DNA of 64,000 nucleotides from assembly GCA_016756855.1 (NCBI GenBank), contig JAESPD010000014.1, forward strand, positions 1 through 64,000. The letters run 5' to 3'. The position numbers and the translations under genes are program-made. Position 1 is the stretch's first letter. Every line of letters begins with the position of its first letter. Below are positions 1 to 10,660 of this stretch, in pieces. Under the pieces are notes generated by a model, which worked only from the letters and a program-made list of their open reading frames with translations, was not told where the DNA came from and did no database searches. This stretch comes from a gamma proteobacterium endosymbiont of Lamellibrachia anaximandri (GTDB lineage: Bacteria; Pseudomonadota; Gammaproteobacteria; Chromatiales; Chromatiaceae).

Positions 1-81
1 TTGCTTGTACTCCTCCATTAGACCTCGCTCTAGTAGAGCTTGCTCTATGTGACTCGGCATTGGATATCGAGGACGCCCCAT
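1..81 (-). CDS. Partial gene, YdeI/OmdA-like protein; possible first integron cassette
   Basis: An open frame begins at an ATG (complement of 79-81) and runs off the left edge. It encodes MGRPRYPMPSHIEQALLERG and seven further residues. The opening resembles, from memory, the conserved start of small YdeI/OmpD-associated (OmdA) proteins; only 27 residues are visible, so this is tentative. It is transcribed away from the integron integrase on the other strand, and a G/TTAGGC junction lies about 55 bp upstream of its start, which is the arrangement expected of a first cassette. Its attC site would lie beyond the window. Confidence 0.45.
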   Translation of the reverse strand, partial: MGRPRYPMPSHIEQALLERGLMEEYKQ

Positions 82-119
82 ATTTTGTGCTCCATACTTT
101 GTGTTGACAGCTAACATCG

Positions 120-259
120 AAATAGGCGGCACAGCCTAACTCGGCGAACACTGCGGCAGTGTTTGGGGTGATAGGCCGTGGCGTCATATTGTATTTTACA
201 TGACGATAGGTTAGCGTTATTTTAAAGAGAAATAAAATCCTTGCCATGGAGGGCCTGGG
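120..259. other. Putative attI region and cassette junction of an integron
   Basis: The gap between the integrase and the divergent partial gene contains, on the minus strand, the core G/TTAGGC (134-140), which fits the integron recombination consensus GTTRRRY. Beside it lies a 17-bp palindrome, AACACTGCGGCAGTGTT (147-163), and an imperfect inverted repeat GTCAT...ATGAC (about 183-204). The location next to an intI-like gene supports an attI reading. The exact limits and the function of the palindrome (integrase site or operator) are inference. Confidence 0.5.
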
Positions 260-1666
260 ATGAATGACCTTTCAGCGACAGATTACACCGATAAGGTTAC
301 GCTGTTCTGGCGTAACTACCAGAAAACATTAGAAAATCATAATATTTCAGAGCGCGCACAAACGTGGTACGTGCGATATGTTGAAACCTATCTGAAACAC
401 TACAATTCTGTCAGGTTGCGTACTCACACTCCTGAGCACTTGGCGTCCTATTTCAAAAGAATAGGACAACAGCCTGGCCTGGAAGGCTGGCGATTTGTGC
501 AGATAATCGATGCGTTGCAATTGCTGTTTTGTCACCATGTCGAATCAGGGTGCTGTAATGATTTTGACTGGGCCTATTGGAAAACAACTGCCAGAAGTCT
601 GGATCTTGACCATCCCACCTTGGCACGAGAGGTTGCGGCAGCTGATGACCCAAAGCTTTTGATACCTAAGGGAAATTCGCTCCTTTCTGGTTTCTATCAG
701 CATTTCCCAGATCTGTATAAGCGCTATGTTATTGCGATCAGGTTGAGGGGTATGGCGACTCGGACAGAACAGACATACGGAGAGTGGATCGCCCGTTTCC
801 TGGCATTTCATCGCTGGTTATCTGTTGAGAGTCTCGATGCTGATGCGGTCTCACGGTATCTTGAGTATCTTGCAGTACAGCGCAATGTTTCGGCTTCTAC
901 TCAGAATCTGGCGTTAAACGCACTTGTTTTCCTGTTTCGTGAGATAGAGGGTAAGAATATCGACGGCATGGAAGGATTTGTCCGAGCCCGGCCAAAACGA
1001 AAGCTGCCCACAATCTTATCTGTCGTTGAGGTCAAGTCGCTGCTTGATGAAATGTCCGATAAGCCTCGTTTAATGACGTCGCTGCTCTATGGTACTGGTA
1101 TGCGCCTTATGGAGTGTATGAGGCTGCGGGTAATGGATCTTGATTTTGCCTACCAGCAGATCACCATCAGAGATGGAAAGGGGGGGAAGGATAGGGTGGT
1201 TCCCTTACCCAACTCACTGATCAGAAAAATAAAAAATCAGCTGGATGAAGTGAAGGAGATACATGATCAGGATCTGCTAAATGGATTTGGTCTGGTCTAT
1301 TTGCCCCATGCGCTTGCGAGAAAGTATCCCAATGCGGCCAGGGAGTTACGTTGGCAATATCTTTTCCCCGCCACGCGCTTGTCAACGGATCGCCGTACGG
1401 GATTGACCAGAAGACATCATCTGCATGAGTCGGTTTTGCAAAAAGCGGTCAAGCGTACGGCAACCCAAGTGAAGATCAATAAGCGGGTAACTTGCCATAC
1501 GTTTCGTCACTCGTTTGCGACCCATCTGTTGGAGAATGGGTACGATATTCGAACCGTACAAGAGTTACTGGGCCATTCTAATGTGGCTACCACTGAAATC
1601 TATACCCATGTGCTTCAGCGTGGTGGAAAAGGTGTTCGCAGCCCGGTCGATCTGTTGGCTACTTGA
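260..1666 (+). CDS. intI: Integron integrase (IntI-type tyrosine recombinase), extended N-terminus
   Basis: Site-specific tyrosine recombinase that would insert and excise cassettes at attI/attC. The C-terminal catalytic domain shows the Arg of [14 protein letters not shown], the beta-hairpin Lys of [12 protein letters not shown], the HTFRH box, the GHSNV His and the EIYTHV Tyr nucleophile. The segments [14 protein letters not shown] and [20 protein letters not shown], followed by [12 protein letters not shown], are typical of IntI rather than XerC/D. IntI proteins are usually about 320-340 residues; this one has 468. The extra N-terminal ~140 residues resemble a second SAM-like core-binding domain ahead of the usual one (about 150-235). 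No inactivating change is visible. It is divergent from the cassette-like gene at the left edge and convergent with the reductase gene on its right. Confidence 0.88.
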   Translation: MNDLSATDYTDKVTLFWRNYQKTLENHNISERAQTWYVRYVETYLKHYNSVRLRTHTPEHLASYFKRIGQQPGLEGWRFVQIIDALQLLFCHHVESGCCNDFDWAYWKTTARSLDLDHPTLAREVAAADDPKLLIPKGNSLLSGFYQHFPDLYKRYVIAIRLRGMATRTEQTYGEWIARFLAFHRWLSVESLDADAVSRYLEYLAVQRNVSASTQNLALNALVFLFREIEGKNIDGMEGFVRARPKRKLPTILSVVEVKSLLDEMSDKPRLMTSLLYGTGMRLMECMRLRVMDLDFAYQQITIRDGKGGKDRVVPLPNSLIRKIKNQLDEVKEIHDQDLLNGFGLVYLPHALARKYPNAARELRWQYLFPATRLSTDRRTGLTRRHHLHESVLQKAVKRTATQVKINKRVTCHTFRHSFATHLLENGYDIRTVQELLGHSNVATTEIYTHVLQRGGKGVRSPVDLLAT

Positions 1667-1700
1667 TCCCGTTCTGAACACGGAGTGTGTTCATCGGGAT
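1666..1700. terminator. Stem-loop between convergent genes
   Basis: Nested inverted repeats (ATCCCG...CGGGAT around GAACAC-GGAGT-GTGTTC) sit in the short gap between the integrase stop and the end of the reductase gene. There is no T-tract on either side, so termination is only a guess from position. Confidence 0.35.
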
Positions 1701-1708
1701 ACTTCTGC

Positions 1709-2587
1709 TCAGAGGTAGAGCAATTCTGACCAGCGATTATCATCCTTCATTTTTTGTCTCATCTCATCCCAAGTCTCCGTAGAGCCAGCAAGCTGGGCCA
1801 TAATTTTGTCCAGCGCGTCATTGGCCTTGCGAGTGCCTGCGAGGAATACATGAGTCTTCGGATCCTGCATCATACCCCAGGCTTCAGTTGCGTGTTCTTC
1901 CAGTGTCAGTTCCAGTGCTTCATCGGCATTTACACCATATTTGTTGCTGATGCTCTGATAAGCTTCAAAGGTATCATTCACATAATAGTTGCCCAAGTCG
2001 CTGTCGACGTCATTCATATAGAGCAGATCAAGCCCGTTCTTGTCGCCGAAAAAGAGTCTGACTTTTCCATCCCATCCCTGGTGTGTGCTGTAGATACGTT
2101 GGATAAAGGCGCGAAAGGGTGCGATGCCCGTTCCACTGCCGATCATCAGCAGGTTGCCATCGCGCGCCTTCGGCATATTGAAGACGCTTTTGTAGGGACC
2201 TGTGAGTGTGATCGGGTCGCCGGATTTTGCATCACAAAGGTAGTTTGAAGCGATGCCTGGAAACTGTTCGCCTGAGATCTCATCGATATAGAAGCAACGA
2301 CGAACAATGATCTGGATCTCGATCTCATCGTCGGCCTGCTTGTCACGTGCATTGGCGATGGAGTAGTAGCGATGATGGGGTTTGGTTCCAAAGGCGTGGG
2401 GGCCTGGCACCAGCACGCCGATGGTTTGTCCTTCCAGGAAACGAAAAGCGGGATCGGCGATGCCCAGCTTGATGACCCTGACTTCATCGGTATCGTCGGG
2501 TGAGATGCGCTGGCTGTCGATTACAACGGCAGGGCAGGTGCTGCTCCAGTCGCTATCTGGTGTGGAATTGTTCATGGTTTGTTCCAT
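1709..2587 (-). CDS. Ferredoxin--NADP+ reductase-like FAD flavoprotein
   Basis: A 292-residue member of the plant-type ferredoxin-NADP reductase family. The FAD-binding motif RYYSIAN is near residue 78, the pyrophosphate-binding segment GTGIAPFRAF near 150, and the C-terminal half has the NADP-binding fold with FLAGTRKANDAL; the chain ends in an aromatic WSELLYL, as in the family. There is no signal peptide, so it is cytoplasmic. It would exchange electrons between NADPH and a ferredoxin or flavodoxin; the partner is not encoded nearby. Two in-frame ATGs (2587 and 2575) are possible starts and neither has a strong Shine-Dalgarno sequence. A terminator separates it from acs, so it is probably monocistronic. 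Confidence 0.8.
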   Translation of the reverse strand: MEQTMNNSTPDSDWSSTCPAVVIDSQRISPDDTDEVRVIKLGIADPAFRFLEGQTIGVLVPGPHAFGTKPHHRYYSIANARDKQADDEIEIQIIVRRCFYIDEISGEQFPGIASNYLCDAKSGDPITLTGPYKSVFNMPKARDGNLLMIGSGTGIAPFRAFIQRIYSTHQGWDGKVRLFFGDKNGLDLLYMNDVDSDLGNYYVNDTFEAYQSISNKYGVNADEALELTLEEHATEAWGMMQDPKTHVFLAGTRKANDALDKIMAQLAGSTETWDEMRQKMKDDNRWSELLYL

Positions 2588-2611
2588 GTTCGGTGGATCA
2601 ATCTGGGTAAC

Positions 2612-2640
2612 AAAAAGAGGCGGCTCATGTCGCCTCTTTT
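2612..2640 (-). terminator. Rho-independent terminator of acs
   Basis: Ten-bp stem AAAAGAGGCG/CGCCTCTTTT with an 8-nt loop lies between acs and the reductase gene. Read on the minus strand it follows the acs stop and ends in a U-tract. Confidence 0.8.
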
Positions 2641-2657
2641 CATTCCATAATTACAGG

Positions 2658-4604
<1,947 letters not shown>

Positions 4605-4704
4605 CTTTTTCTCCTCGATTCAGTGGTTCTTTCATTGCGTTTATAAAGTACCTTGTCCGAAAGGTCCATATTTCCGGATAGTATCGCTCAACCGTGTTAC
4701 TGAT

Positions 4705-5277
4705 TTATGAATCCGGTTGCCGGTAGCTCATCAGGCGCGAGGGTGAGAGCCAGAAAAGGGCGGCCTCCTCATCTTCGGCAAGTTTGCGTTTGACGACGAC
4801 TTCTCCGTGGTTGGTGCGCCAGCGAACGATGCTGTCCGGGGCAGGGGAGGTCACCGCCGCTCTGCTTTCGTCCTCGGCGTCGCCCAGCTGCTGGAGCAGT
4901 TGGGCCTGTAGCTGTTTATGGTAGCCGGAATGATATATCAGTTTCAGGGCGCTGATGCGCTGGTCGGCAAAAAAGAGTGTCAGATATTTTGCCGGGATGC
5001 CGTTGAAGGTGCCGATCCGTGTCAGGCAGAGATGATCGCCGAAGCTGGTCTCCCGCGTTTCGCACTGCCAGGTGATATCAGGATAGACCGTTTTCAGTTC
5101 GGTCTCGGTGAGTGCGGCATCCAGTTCCTTAAGATTGAATTCGATTGAGCTCTCTCCTTTGAGCCAGAGAAAGGCCGAATCGGAGCGGCGTTGTCCATCA
5201 TCGGTAAATACCAGCCAGAAGATGGGACCTATGACTATGCCCAGCAGGATGAGTTTTTTGTAGAGTTCTAGCAGCAC
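4705..5277 (-). CDS. Hypothetical single-pass membrane protein
   Basis: A 190-residue protein with one N-terminal membrane segment (LILLGIVIGPIFWLVF, about 9-24) and a soluble mixed alpha/beta remainder. I do not recognise the family. It starts 20 bases after the stop of the DnaQ-like exonuclease gene and shares its strand, so it probably belongs to the same transcript. The topology suggests an inner-membrane anchor with a periplasmic domain containing a cysteine pair (CETRETSFGDHLC). No function can be assigned. Confidence 0.7.
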   Translation of the reverse strand: MLLELYKKLILLGIVIGPIFWLVFTDDGQRRSDSAFLWLKGESSIEFNLKELDAALTETELKTVYPDITWQCETRETSFGDHLCLTRIGTFNGIPAKYLTLFFADQRISALKLIYHSGYHKQLQAQLLQQLGDAEDESRAAVTSPAPDSIVRWRTNHGEVVVKRKLAEDEEAALFWLSPSRLMSYRQPDS

Positions 5278-5296
5278 GGTCTATGATCCTTTTCGG

Positions 5297-5989
5297 TTAA
5301 TGCCACAGGAACTGCCCGATGGTGCAGTTTTCCGGCCGGGGCGCTGATTCGGCGGCCATGGCGAGAAAGAGTTCGGCGGTTGCCACCGCGTCACTGAGTG
5401 CATTATGCGCCTTATACATTGGCAGATTGTAGCGCGGACGCAGATTGAAGAGCCGGAGGTCACCGATCTGAATGGTGTGGTTGCGTCGCTCGAAACGTCT
5501 TTGCGCAAGGATCAGGGTATCGATGGTGGGGATCACAAAAGGCGCTCCATACAATCGGCGGCATGCGGTATCGATAAAATTCTGTTCGATGCTGGCATAG
5601 TGGACCAGCATGACCTTGCCTGCCAGCATACGCAGTAGATCAGGCAGGACCTTTTCCAGCGGTAAACCGGCAGCGGATCTGTCGTCGGTGATCTGGTGGA
5701 TCACTGCCGAGGCCTCCGGGATATCCTCCACCACGCTGATTACCTCATGGCGGGTGGAGTCGAGACGGATGGTCATGTTGTCGATTTGCACCAATCCATA
5801 GCTCAGAATGCTGTGCTTGGCAGGATCAAGTCCGGTCGTTTCCAGATCCAGTGAGACGATCCTGGCTTCGCTGCAGCGGCTGTTTTTTTCGACCTGCGGT
5901 GTCGACAGGAAATCCCGCATGACACCAGGCTCGGTTTTGGCCAGCGCCCGCTTGCGTTGAGACTCCTTGTTGAGGAAGCGTTCCCACAT
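5297..5989 (-). CDS. DnaQ-like 3'-5' exonuclease (DEDDh family)
   Basis: A 230-residue exonuclease of the DNA polymerase III epsilon type. Exo I is SLDLETTGLDP (about 47-57), the middle Asp lies in HYASIEQNFID (about 150), and Exo III with the catalytic His-Asp is AHNALSDAVATAE (about 195). It carries no polymerase-binding tail typical of housekeeping epsilon and is probably not the replicative subunit. It follows the CBS/DUF294 gene by three bases. From memory this pair travels with ActP/DUF4212/Acs in many proteobacteria, so a signalling or acetate-linked role is plausible, but the substrate is unknown. Confidence 0.85.
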   Translation of the reverse strand: MWERFLNKESQRKRALAKTEPGVMRDFLSTPQVEKNSRCSEARIVSLDLETTGLDPAKHSILSYGLVQIDNMTIRLDSTRHEVISVVEDIPEASAVIHQITDDRSAAGLPLEKVLPDLLRMLAGKVMLVHYASIEQNFIDTACRRLYGAPFVIPTIDTLILAQRRFERRNHTIQIGDLRLFNLRPRYNLPMYKAHNALSDAVATAELFLAMAAESAPRPENCTIGQFLWH

Positions 5990-5992
5990 AGC

Positions 5993-7858
5993 TCACCCGA
6001 AACGCCCGAGCTGGTAACGGCTTTCCAGAGTCTCCTGCATGCTCTGGATGACCTTGAAGGCGTCCTTTAGATGGGTTCTCTCCAGTTCGGAGAGGCTGTC
6101 AGGCGGCAGATAGCTGTCCGGAGGGGCTCCAATGCGGATCTGTTCCGCCTGGTGGTTCATGCGCAGGATGGCGATGAACTCCAATGCATCCTCCAGATTC
6201 TCCCCCATCTCTTCGCTGAGTGCAGGCGTCCGCATGGCGGCGCGCAGCCGGTCGGTGGTATTGGTAGCGGGCAGTCCCCCGGCAAGCGCCAATACGCGGG
6301 CGATATCGGTGATCGGCACAATGCCCCGATGTTTGATGTCGAAGGTGTCATCGTGTTTACCGTCATGGATCAGTACGAAGGTGCGGAAGAAGCCGAGTGG
6401 CGGTTTGTGCTGCAGGGCATTCGAGGCCATATAGGCGATGAAGATGCCGTTGTTTTTGGTCTTTGCCAGAATCGACCCCTGCAGTGCTTCGAACAGGTTG
6501 TCGTCTCCATAGACAGGGCTGAGATCGAAAAAGATGCTGGAGAGCATCAATGCCATGGGATCGGGTTTGTCGATCCACCCGTTGAAGTATTCACACCAGA
6601 CGCGCAACGGCTGCCGCCACTTGGGGTTGCTGGCCATGGCTTTACCGGGACAGTAGACGTAACCACAGGTATTCAGCCCGTCCGTGACGAACTTGGCGAG
6701 GGCGGCGAAATAGGTCTCGTGTTCAGGCTTCATCTTGTTGGAGATGATCAGCGCGTTGTCCTGGTCCGAGTGTGATGTCTGTTCCCGTCGCGCCTGTGAG
6801 CCGCCGGCAACCCAGACATAGGGAACGGGCGGCGCGCCGAGTTTCTCTTCTGCCATTTCTATCAGGCGGCGGGTGACAGAATCGGTGATGCAGGAGACCG
6901 ACTCTCCGATATGCAGGGCAGAGGCGCTGGCGTTGCTGAGATGGAGCTGCAGGTCGGGTAGCCGTTTACAGGCCAGCGCCAGATCTTCGATGGTATTTGA
7001 TTTGCGGATGTCGGTGGCGATAAAAGCCGAATTGGTGGTTTGCTGTCGGGCCAGGTCGCTGGCGGTCAGCATGCCGAAGATTTTGCCATCTTTCAACACC
7101 GGCAGATGATGGACGTGCAGCCGCGTCATGAGCAACAGGGCGTGAATCATCAGGGCATTATGCGGGATACTCTCCAGGTTGGTCGACATGATGAGTCTGG
7201 CAGGTTGGTCGCTCGACAGCCCTTCGGCAATGCAGCGTTTGCGCAGATCGCGATCCGTGATAATGCCTACCAGTTTGTCTCCATCGCGGATCATGACGGA
7301 GGAGACGTTATTCTCGCTCATGCGCTGGGCAGCCTGCTGGATCGAGCAGTTGACGTTGATGAAAACCGCAGGTTTTTTCAATAATTCATGGATTTCCACC
7401 GACATGTCGGCGGCGTTGTTTGAGGACGTCTGCCGGGTGCCGCCGACAGCCCGCTTCAGCCGTTCCCGCATCGATTCGCTGAAGTGCTGGTCAAAAGTGG
7501 CGGAGGTTTTTCTCAGCTCTCTGAGTTTTTCGCAGGGCAACAGATAGAGCAGGGTGTCTTCAACGGTAGTGCCGTTGTGGCCCTGTTCGAGGTCGACGAG
7601 TTGGCAGGGGACGGGATAGATATCACCTTCACCAAGCTTCTCGATCAGCTTGCCGTTTTCGCCCCGCAACTCAATGGCGCCGGAGCGTACCAGGTAGATG
7701 AAGCTGTCATCGCCGTCAGCAGGCGGAAAGTCGCTTTCGCGGCGCAGATAGCGGATATCCAGGGATTTCGGCAGTTGATTGAGCGCCTCTTCCGGCAACG
7801 CATCAAAGGGTGGGCGTTGCGCAAGAAAATCTCTGATTTCGACCAGTTCGATTTCCAT
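5993..7858 (-). CDS. cNMP-binding/CBS-pair/DUF294 nucleotidyltransferase-like protein
   Basis: A 621-residue cytoplasmic protein with an N-terminal cyclic-nucleotide-binding-like domain (about 10-130), a CBS pair (about 160-280, with MIRDGDKLVGIITDRDLRK) and a DUF294-type nucleotidyltransferase domain. The last contains GGSQARREQTSHSDQDNALI, a GS-x(n)-DxD-like nucleotidyltransferase motif (about 345-365), followed by its substrate-binding C-terminal domain. The GlnD-like architecture suggests regulation by adenine nucleotides with nucleotidyl transfer to an unknown protein. It is tightly coupled to the exonuclease gene and lies between acs and the acetate symporter, so it may control acetate use. 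The function is inferred from domains and context only. Confidence 0.85.
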   Translation of the reverse strand: MEIELVEIRDFLAQRPPFDALPEEALNQLPKSLDIRYLRRESDFPPADGDDSFIYLVRSGAIELRGENGKLIEKLGEGDIYPVPCQLVDLEQGHNGTTVEDTLLYLLPCEKLRELRKTSATFDQHFSESMRERLKRAVGGTRQTSSNNAADMSVEIHELLKKPAVFINVNCSIQQAAQRMSENNVSSVMIRDGDKLVGIITDRDLRKRCIAEGLSSDQPARLIMSTNLESIPHNALMIHALLLMTRLHVHHLPVLKDGKIFGMLTASDLARQQTTNSAFIATDIRKSNTIEDLALACKRLPDLQLHLSNASASALHIGESVSCITDSVTRRLIEMAEEKLGAPPVPYVWVAGGSQARREQTSHSDQDNALIISNKMKPEHETYFAALAKFVTDGLNTCGYVYCPGKAMASNPKWRQPLRVWCEYFNGWIDKPDPMALMLSSIFFDLSPVYGDDNLFEALQGSILAKTKNNGIFIAYMASNALQHKPPLGFFRTFVLIHDGKHDDTFDIKHRGIVPITDIARVLALAGGLPATNTTDRLRAAMRTPALSEEMGENLEDALEFIAILRMNHQAEQIRIGAPPDSYLPPDSLSELERTHLKDAFKVIQSMQETLESRYQLGRFG

Positions 7859-7891
7859 GGGGCAATACTAACCGAATATGGAGTAAAAAGA

Positions 7892-8023
7892 CGTTTTGAG
7901 TGGTGTTCGTTTTTTAACCACGAAGCGCACGAAGCACACGAAGAAAATAATTGTTATTCAATTGGTCGCCTTAGTGATCTTTGTGGTTGGATGTGGGTTT
8001 CAGAACGAACACTACTCAAAACG
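7892..8023. repeat. MITE-like element, copy A
   Basis: A 132-bp imperfect palindrome bounded by CGTTTTGAGTGGTGTTCGTT and its inverse. Its core (CCACGAAGCGCACGAAG ... TTTGTGGTT) is shared with copies near 16.9, 31.9 and 55.7 kb. The terminal repeats differ from those of the other copies, so this is a variant. Short ORFs inside are not real genes. Confidence 0.75.
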
Positions 8024-8033
8024 GCTCTGCAAG

Positions 8034-8060
8034 GAAAAGGCCCCGCGTGAGCGGGGCCGG
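8034..8060 (-). terminator. Rho-independent terminator of the symporter operon
   Basis: GGCCCCGC-GTGA-GCGGGGCC hairpin (8039-8058) followed on the minus strand by UUUU. It sits just after the ActP-like gene and before MITE copy A. Confidence 0.8.
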
Positions 8061-8085
8061 TTTCAGGTTGTTACAGAAGCAGCGA

Positions 8086-9870
8086 TTAGTGCTCCACAGC
8101 GGCGCTGGCACCTTTGGGAATACGGATGTCTTCCACCAGGTGCTGGATGTGATCCGGAGGCGGTGCAGTCATCTTGGATACGGCGATTGCCACCGAGAAG
8201 TTGACCACTGCGCCGATCGCACCAAAGGCGTTCGGCGAGATGCCGAAGAACCAGTTGGGACCCATGTCACCCAGGAAGGAGGTGCCGGGGATGAACATGA
8301 TGCCCTTGTGCTGGAACACATAGAGCATAGTGATACCGATGCCGGAAGACATGCCCCAGATGGCGCCTGCGCGATTCATCTTCTTGTTGAAGATGCCCAT
8401 CATCAGTGCCGGGAAGATCGAACTGGCGGCGAGACCAAAGGCGATGGCCACGGTGCCTGCTGCGAAATCCGGTGGATGCAGTCCGAAGTATCCCGCCAGT
8501 GCGATGGCGCCTGCCATGGCGAAACGCCCTGCCAGCAACTCGTTTTTCTCCGAGATGTTCGGGTTCATGACACCCTTGATCAGATCGTGGGAGATCGAGG
8601 AGGCGATGGCCAGCAGCAGACCGGCAGCCGTCGAGAGCGCAGCGGCGAGACCACCGGCAACCACCAGGGCGATAACCCAGTTGGGCAGATTGGCGATTTC
8701 AGGATTGGCCAGCACCATGATGTCACGGTCGACCTTGGTCATCTCGTTGCCTTTCCTGCCGAAGGCCTCGGCCTTGGCGGCGAACTCGGGACTCTTGTCA
8801 TTGTAGTACTGGATACGGCCGTCACCGTTCTTATCCTCGTACTGCAGCAGGCCGGTCTTCTCCCAGTTCTTGAACCACTGGGGGCGTTCGGCGTAGGAGA
8901 GGTTGCCCTCGGCGGAACCCACTTCACCCACCTGAATGGTGTTCATCAGGTTAAGGCGGGCCATGGAGCCCACTGCAGGTGCGGTGGTGTAGAGGATGGC
9001 GATGAAGACCAGCGCCCAACCGGCGGAGGAGCGTGCGTCCGCAACCTTGGGTACGGTGAAGAAGCGGATGATGACGTGGGGCAGGCCTGCGGTACCGATC
9101 ATCAGCGACAGGGTGTAGACGAACATGTTCAGCTTACTGCCCATGACCTGAGTCGTGTACTCCTTGAAGCCGAGCTCCGTCACCACCAGATCGAGTTTTT
9201 CCAGCATATACAAGCCGGAGCCGTCCGCCATACTGCCTCCCAGACCCAGTTGTGGGAAGGGGTTGCCGGTGATGTTCAGAGAGATGAATACGGCAGGTAC
9301 GGTATAGGCGAAGATCAGTACACAGTACTGGGCGATCTGGGTATAGGTTATACCCTTCATGCCACCCATGACGGCGTAGATGAAGACTATGCCCATGCCG
9401 ATGTAGAGGCCGGTGTCGTAGTCCGTTTCCAGGAAACGGGAGAAGGCGACGCCGATGCCTTTCATCTGGCCGATTACGTAAGTCACCGAGGCCAGAATCA
9501 GACAGACGACGGCCACGATGCGGGCGGTGCGTGAGTAGTAGCGGTCGCCGATGAACTCCGGCACGGTGAACTTGCCGAACTTGCGCAGATAGGGCGCAAG
9601 CAGCAGGGCAAGCAGTACATAGCCGCCGGTCCAGCCCATCAGGAAGACCGATGCGCCGTAACCGTTGAAGGCGATGAGGCCCGCCATGGAGATGAATGAT
9701 GCGGCAGACATCCAGTCAGCAGCGGTCGCCATGCCGTTGGCGACGGGGTGAATGCCGCGTCCCGCAGCATAGAATTCGCCGGTGGTGCTGGCGCGTGCCC
9801 AGAAGGCGATGCCGATGTAGAGGGCAAAGGTGATGCCCACAACGGTATAAGTCAGTGTTTGCAGATCCAT
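8086..9870 (-). CDS. Sodium:solute symporter, ActP-like (acetate permease type)
   Basis: A 594-residue polytopic inner-membrane protein of the SSS family with about 13 membrane segments. Family features include GGYVLLALLLAPYLRKFGKFTVPEF and GTAGLPHVIIRFFTVP in the middle, and LATALS-like ALVVAGGLAAALSTAAGLLLAI around residue 400. A hydrophilic insert near residues 310-380 (EKTGLLQYEDKNGDGRIQYY) resembles a DxDGDG calcium-loop sequence. It directly follows a DUF4212 gene, the usual small partner of this symporter clade, and shares orientation with acs. Acetate or another short monocarboxylate is therefore the likely substrate. Confidence 0.9.
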   Translation of the reverse strand: MDLQTLTYTVVGITFALYIGIAFWARASTTGEFYAAGRGIHPVANGMATAADWMSAASFISMAGLIAFNGYGASVFLMGWTGGYVLLALLLAPYLRKFGKFTVPEFIGDRYYSRTARIVAVVCLILASVTYVIGQMKGIGVAFSRFLETDYDTGLYIGMGIVFIYAVMGGMKGITYTQIAQYCVLIFAYTVPAVFISLNITGNPFPQLGLGGSMADGSGLYMLEKLDLVVTELGFKEYTTQVMGSKLNMFVYTLSLMIGTAGLPHVIIRFFTVPKVADARSSAGWALVFIAILYTTAPAVGSMARLNLMNTIQVGEVGSAEGNLSYAERPQWFKNWEKTGLLQYEDKNGDGRIQYYNDKSPEFAAKAEAFGRKGNEMTKVDRDIMVLANPEIANLPNWVIALVVAGGLAAALSTAAGLLLAIASSISHDLIKGVMNPNISEKNELLAGRFAMAGAIALAGYFGLHPPDFAAGTVAIAFGLAASSIFPALMMGIFNKKMNRAGAIWGMSSGIGITMLYVFQHKGIMFIPGTSFLGDMGPNWFFGISPNAFGAIGAVVNFSVAIAVSKMTAPPPDHIQHLVEDIRIPKGASAAVEH

Positions 9871-9885
9871 ATCAGTCTCCGCCTC

Positions 9886-10152
9886 CTAGTCTTCGTGAAC
9901 GTCGAATTCACGATCCAACGCATTCATGCGTTTGGCATAGATAAAGATCAATACCAGGAAAGTGAAGATGGAGCCCTGCTGGGCAAACCAGAATCCAAGA
10001 CCCACACCGCCGATTTTGATGGTGTTGAGAGGTTCTGCCAGGATGATGCCGAATCCGTACGAGACGATAAACCATATCACCAGCAGTATGGTTACCAGGC
10101 GGATATTCGCCCGCCAGTACTCTTCTGCGCGATTACTCATAGTTGTGATCAC
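9886..10152 (-). CDS. DUF4212 small membrane protein (symporter partner)
   Basis: An 88-residue protein with two membrane helices (LVTILLVIWFIVSYGFGIILAE and a second around GSIFTFLVLIFIYAKRMN). The segment GLGFWFAQQGSIF is characteristic of DUF4212 proteins, which precede SSS symporters and are thought to be a small accessory subunit. It ends 15 bp before the symporter start. ORFs upstream in the long intergenic gap are not convincing, so this is the first gene of the operon. Confidence 0.9.
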   Translation of the reverse strand: MITTMSNRAEEYWRANIRLVTILLVIWFIVSYGFGIILAEPLNTIKIGGVGLGFWFAQQGSIFTFLVLIFIYAKRMNALDREFDVHED

Positions 10153-10448
10153 TCCAGGGTTGCACGGGATTGCATGCCGACAGTCCGTCTGACCGGGTGT
10201 GAACCGGATCAGAAGGATTGGCCATGGTGCCCGTCGTTATTATTCCGTATCCCGCAAGGCCGGATACTGCACTTTGAATTCTCCTTTCCGGCTCTCGTGA
10301 AAGTCAAATAAAACAAGGGCTTGTTGCCGGTGTTTATTTCAAAGGCGTGGGCTTTGGGGTGTTTGGTAACAGGTGTGGTTCGTTGGTGTTACCGAATGAT
10401 GCGCTTTGACTTGCTTGATCCTGCTTGTTGCAAATCACATTGATTTGC

Positions 10449-10460
10449 TGATCTGGATCA
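10449..10460. promoter_or_regulatory. FNR/CRP-family-like box in the 10.15-10.66 kb gap
   Basis: TGATCTGGATCA matches the TGAT-N4-ATCA core of FNR-type sites. It lies in the 508-bp gap between the divergent DUF4212 and HTH genes. The rest of this gap is AT-richer with no gene or clear promoter I could support. A single short palindrome can occur by chance. Confidence 0.3.
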
Positions 10461-10660
10461 TCAATCGCCCTCATTTTTAATGTGTGACGTCAGAGAGGGG
10501 TAGAAAATCATCCATACTATTGATAGGCGATAGATTCCTGGGCAAAGGGTCAATACAGGACAGGAGAGTGTCGTTGATTGCGGGTAAATGCGGACGGGAA
10601 CACATCAGAGGATTATAAGAATTTAGAAAAAATCGGATGATGTTCCTTGGGAGAGGGAAC

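Noticed and set aside
619-636. TTGGCACG...TTGC, sigma-54-like sequence inside intI
   Set aside because: The GG-to-GC spacing is one base too long and it lies within a coding region.
7981-9534. 517-codon ORF antisense to the ActP-like gene
   Set aside because: His/Gly-rich shadow of a membrane-protein gene; begins inside a MITE-like repeat.
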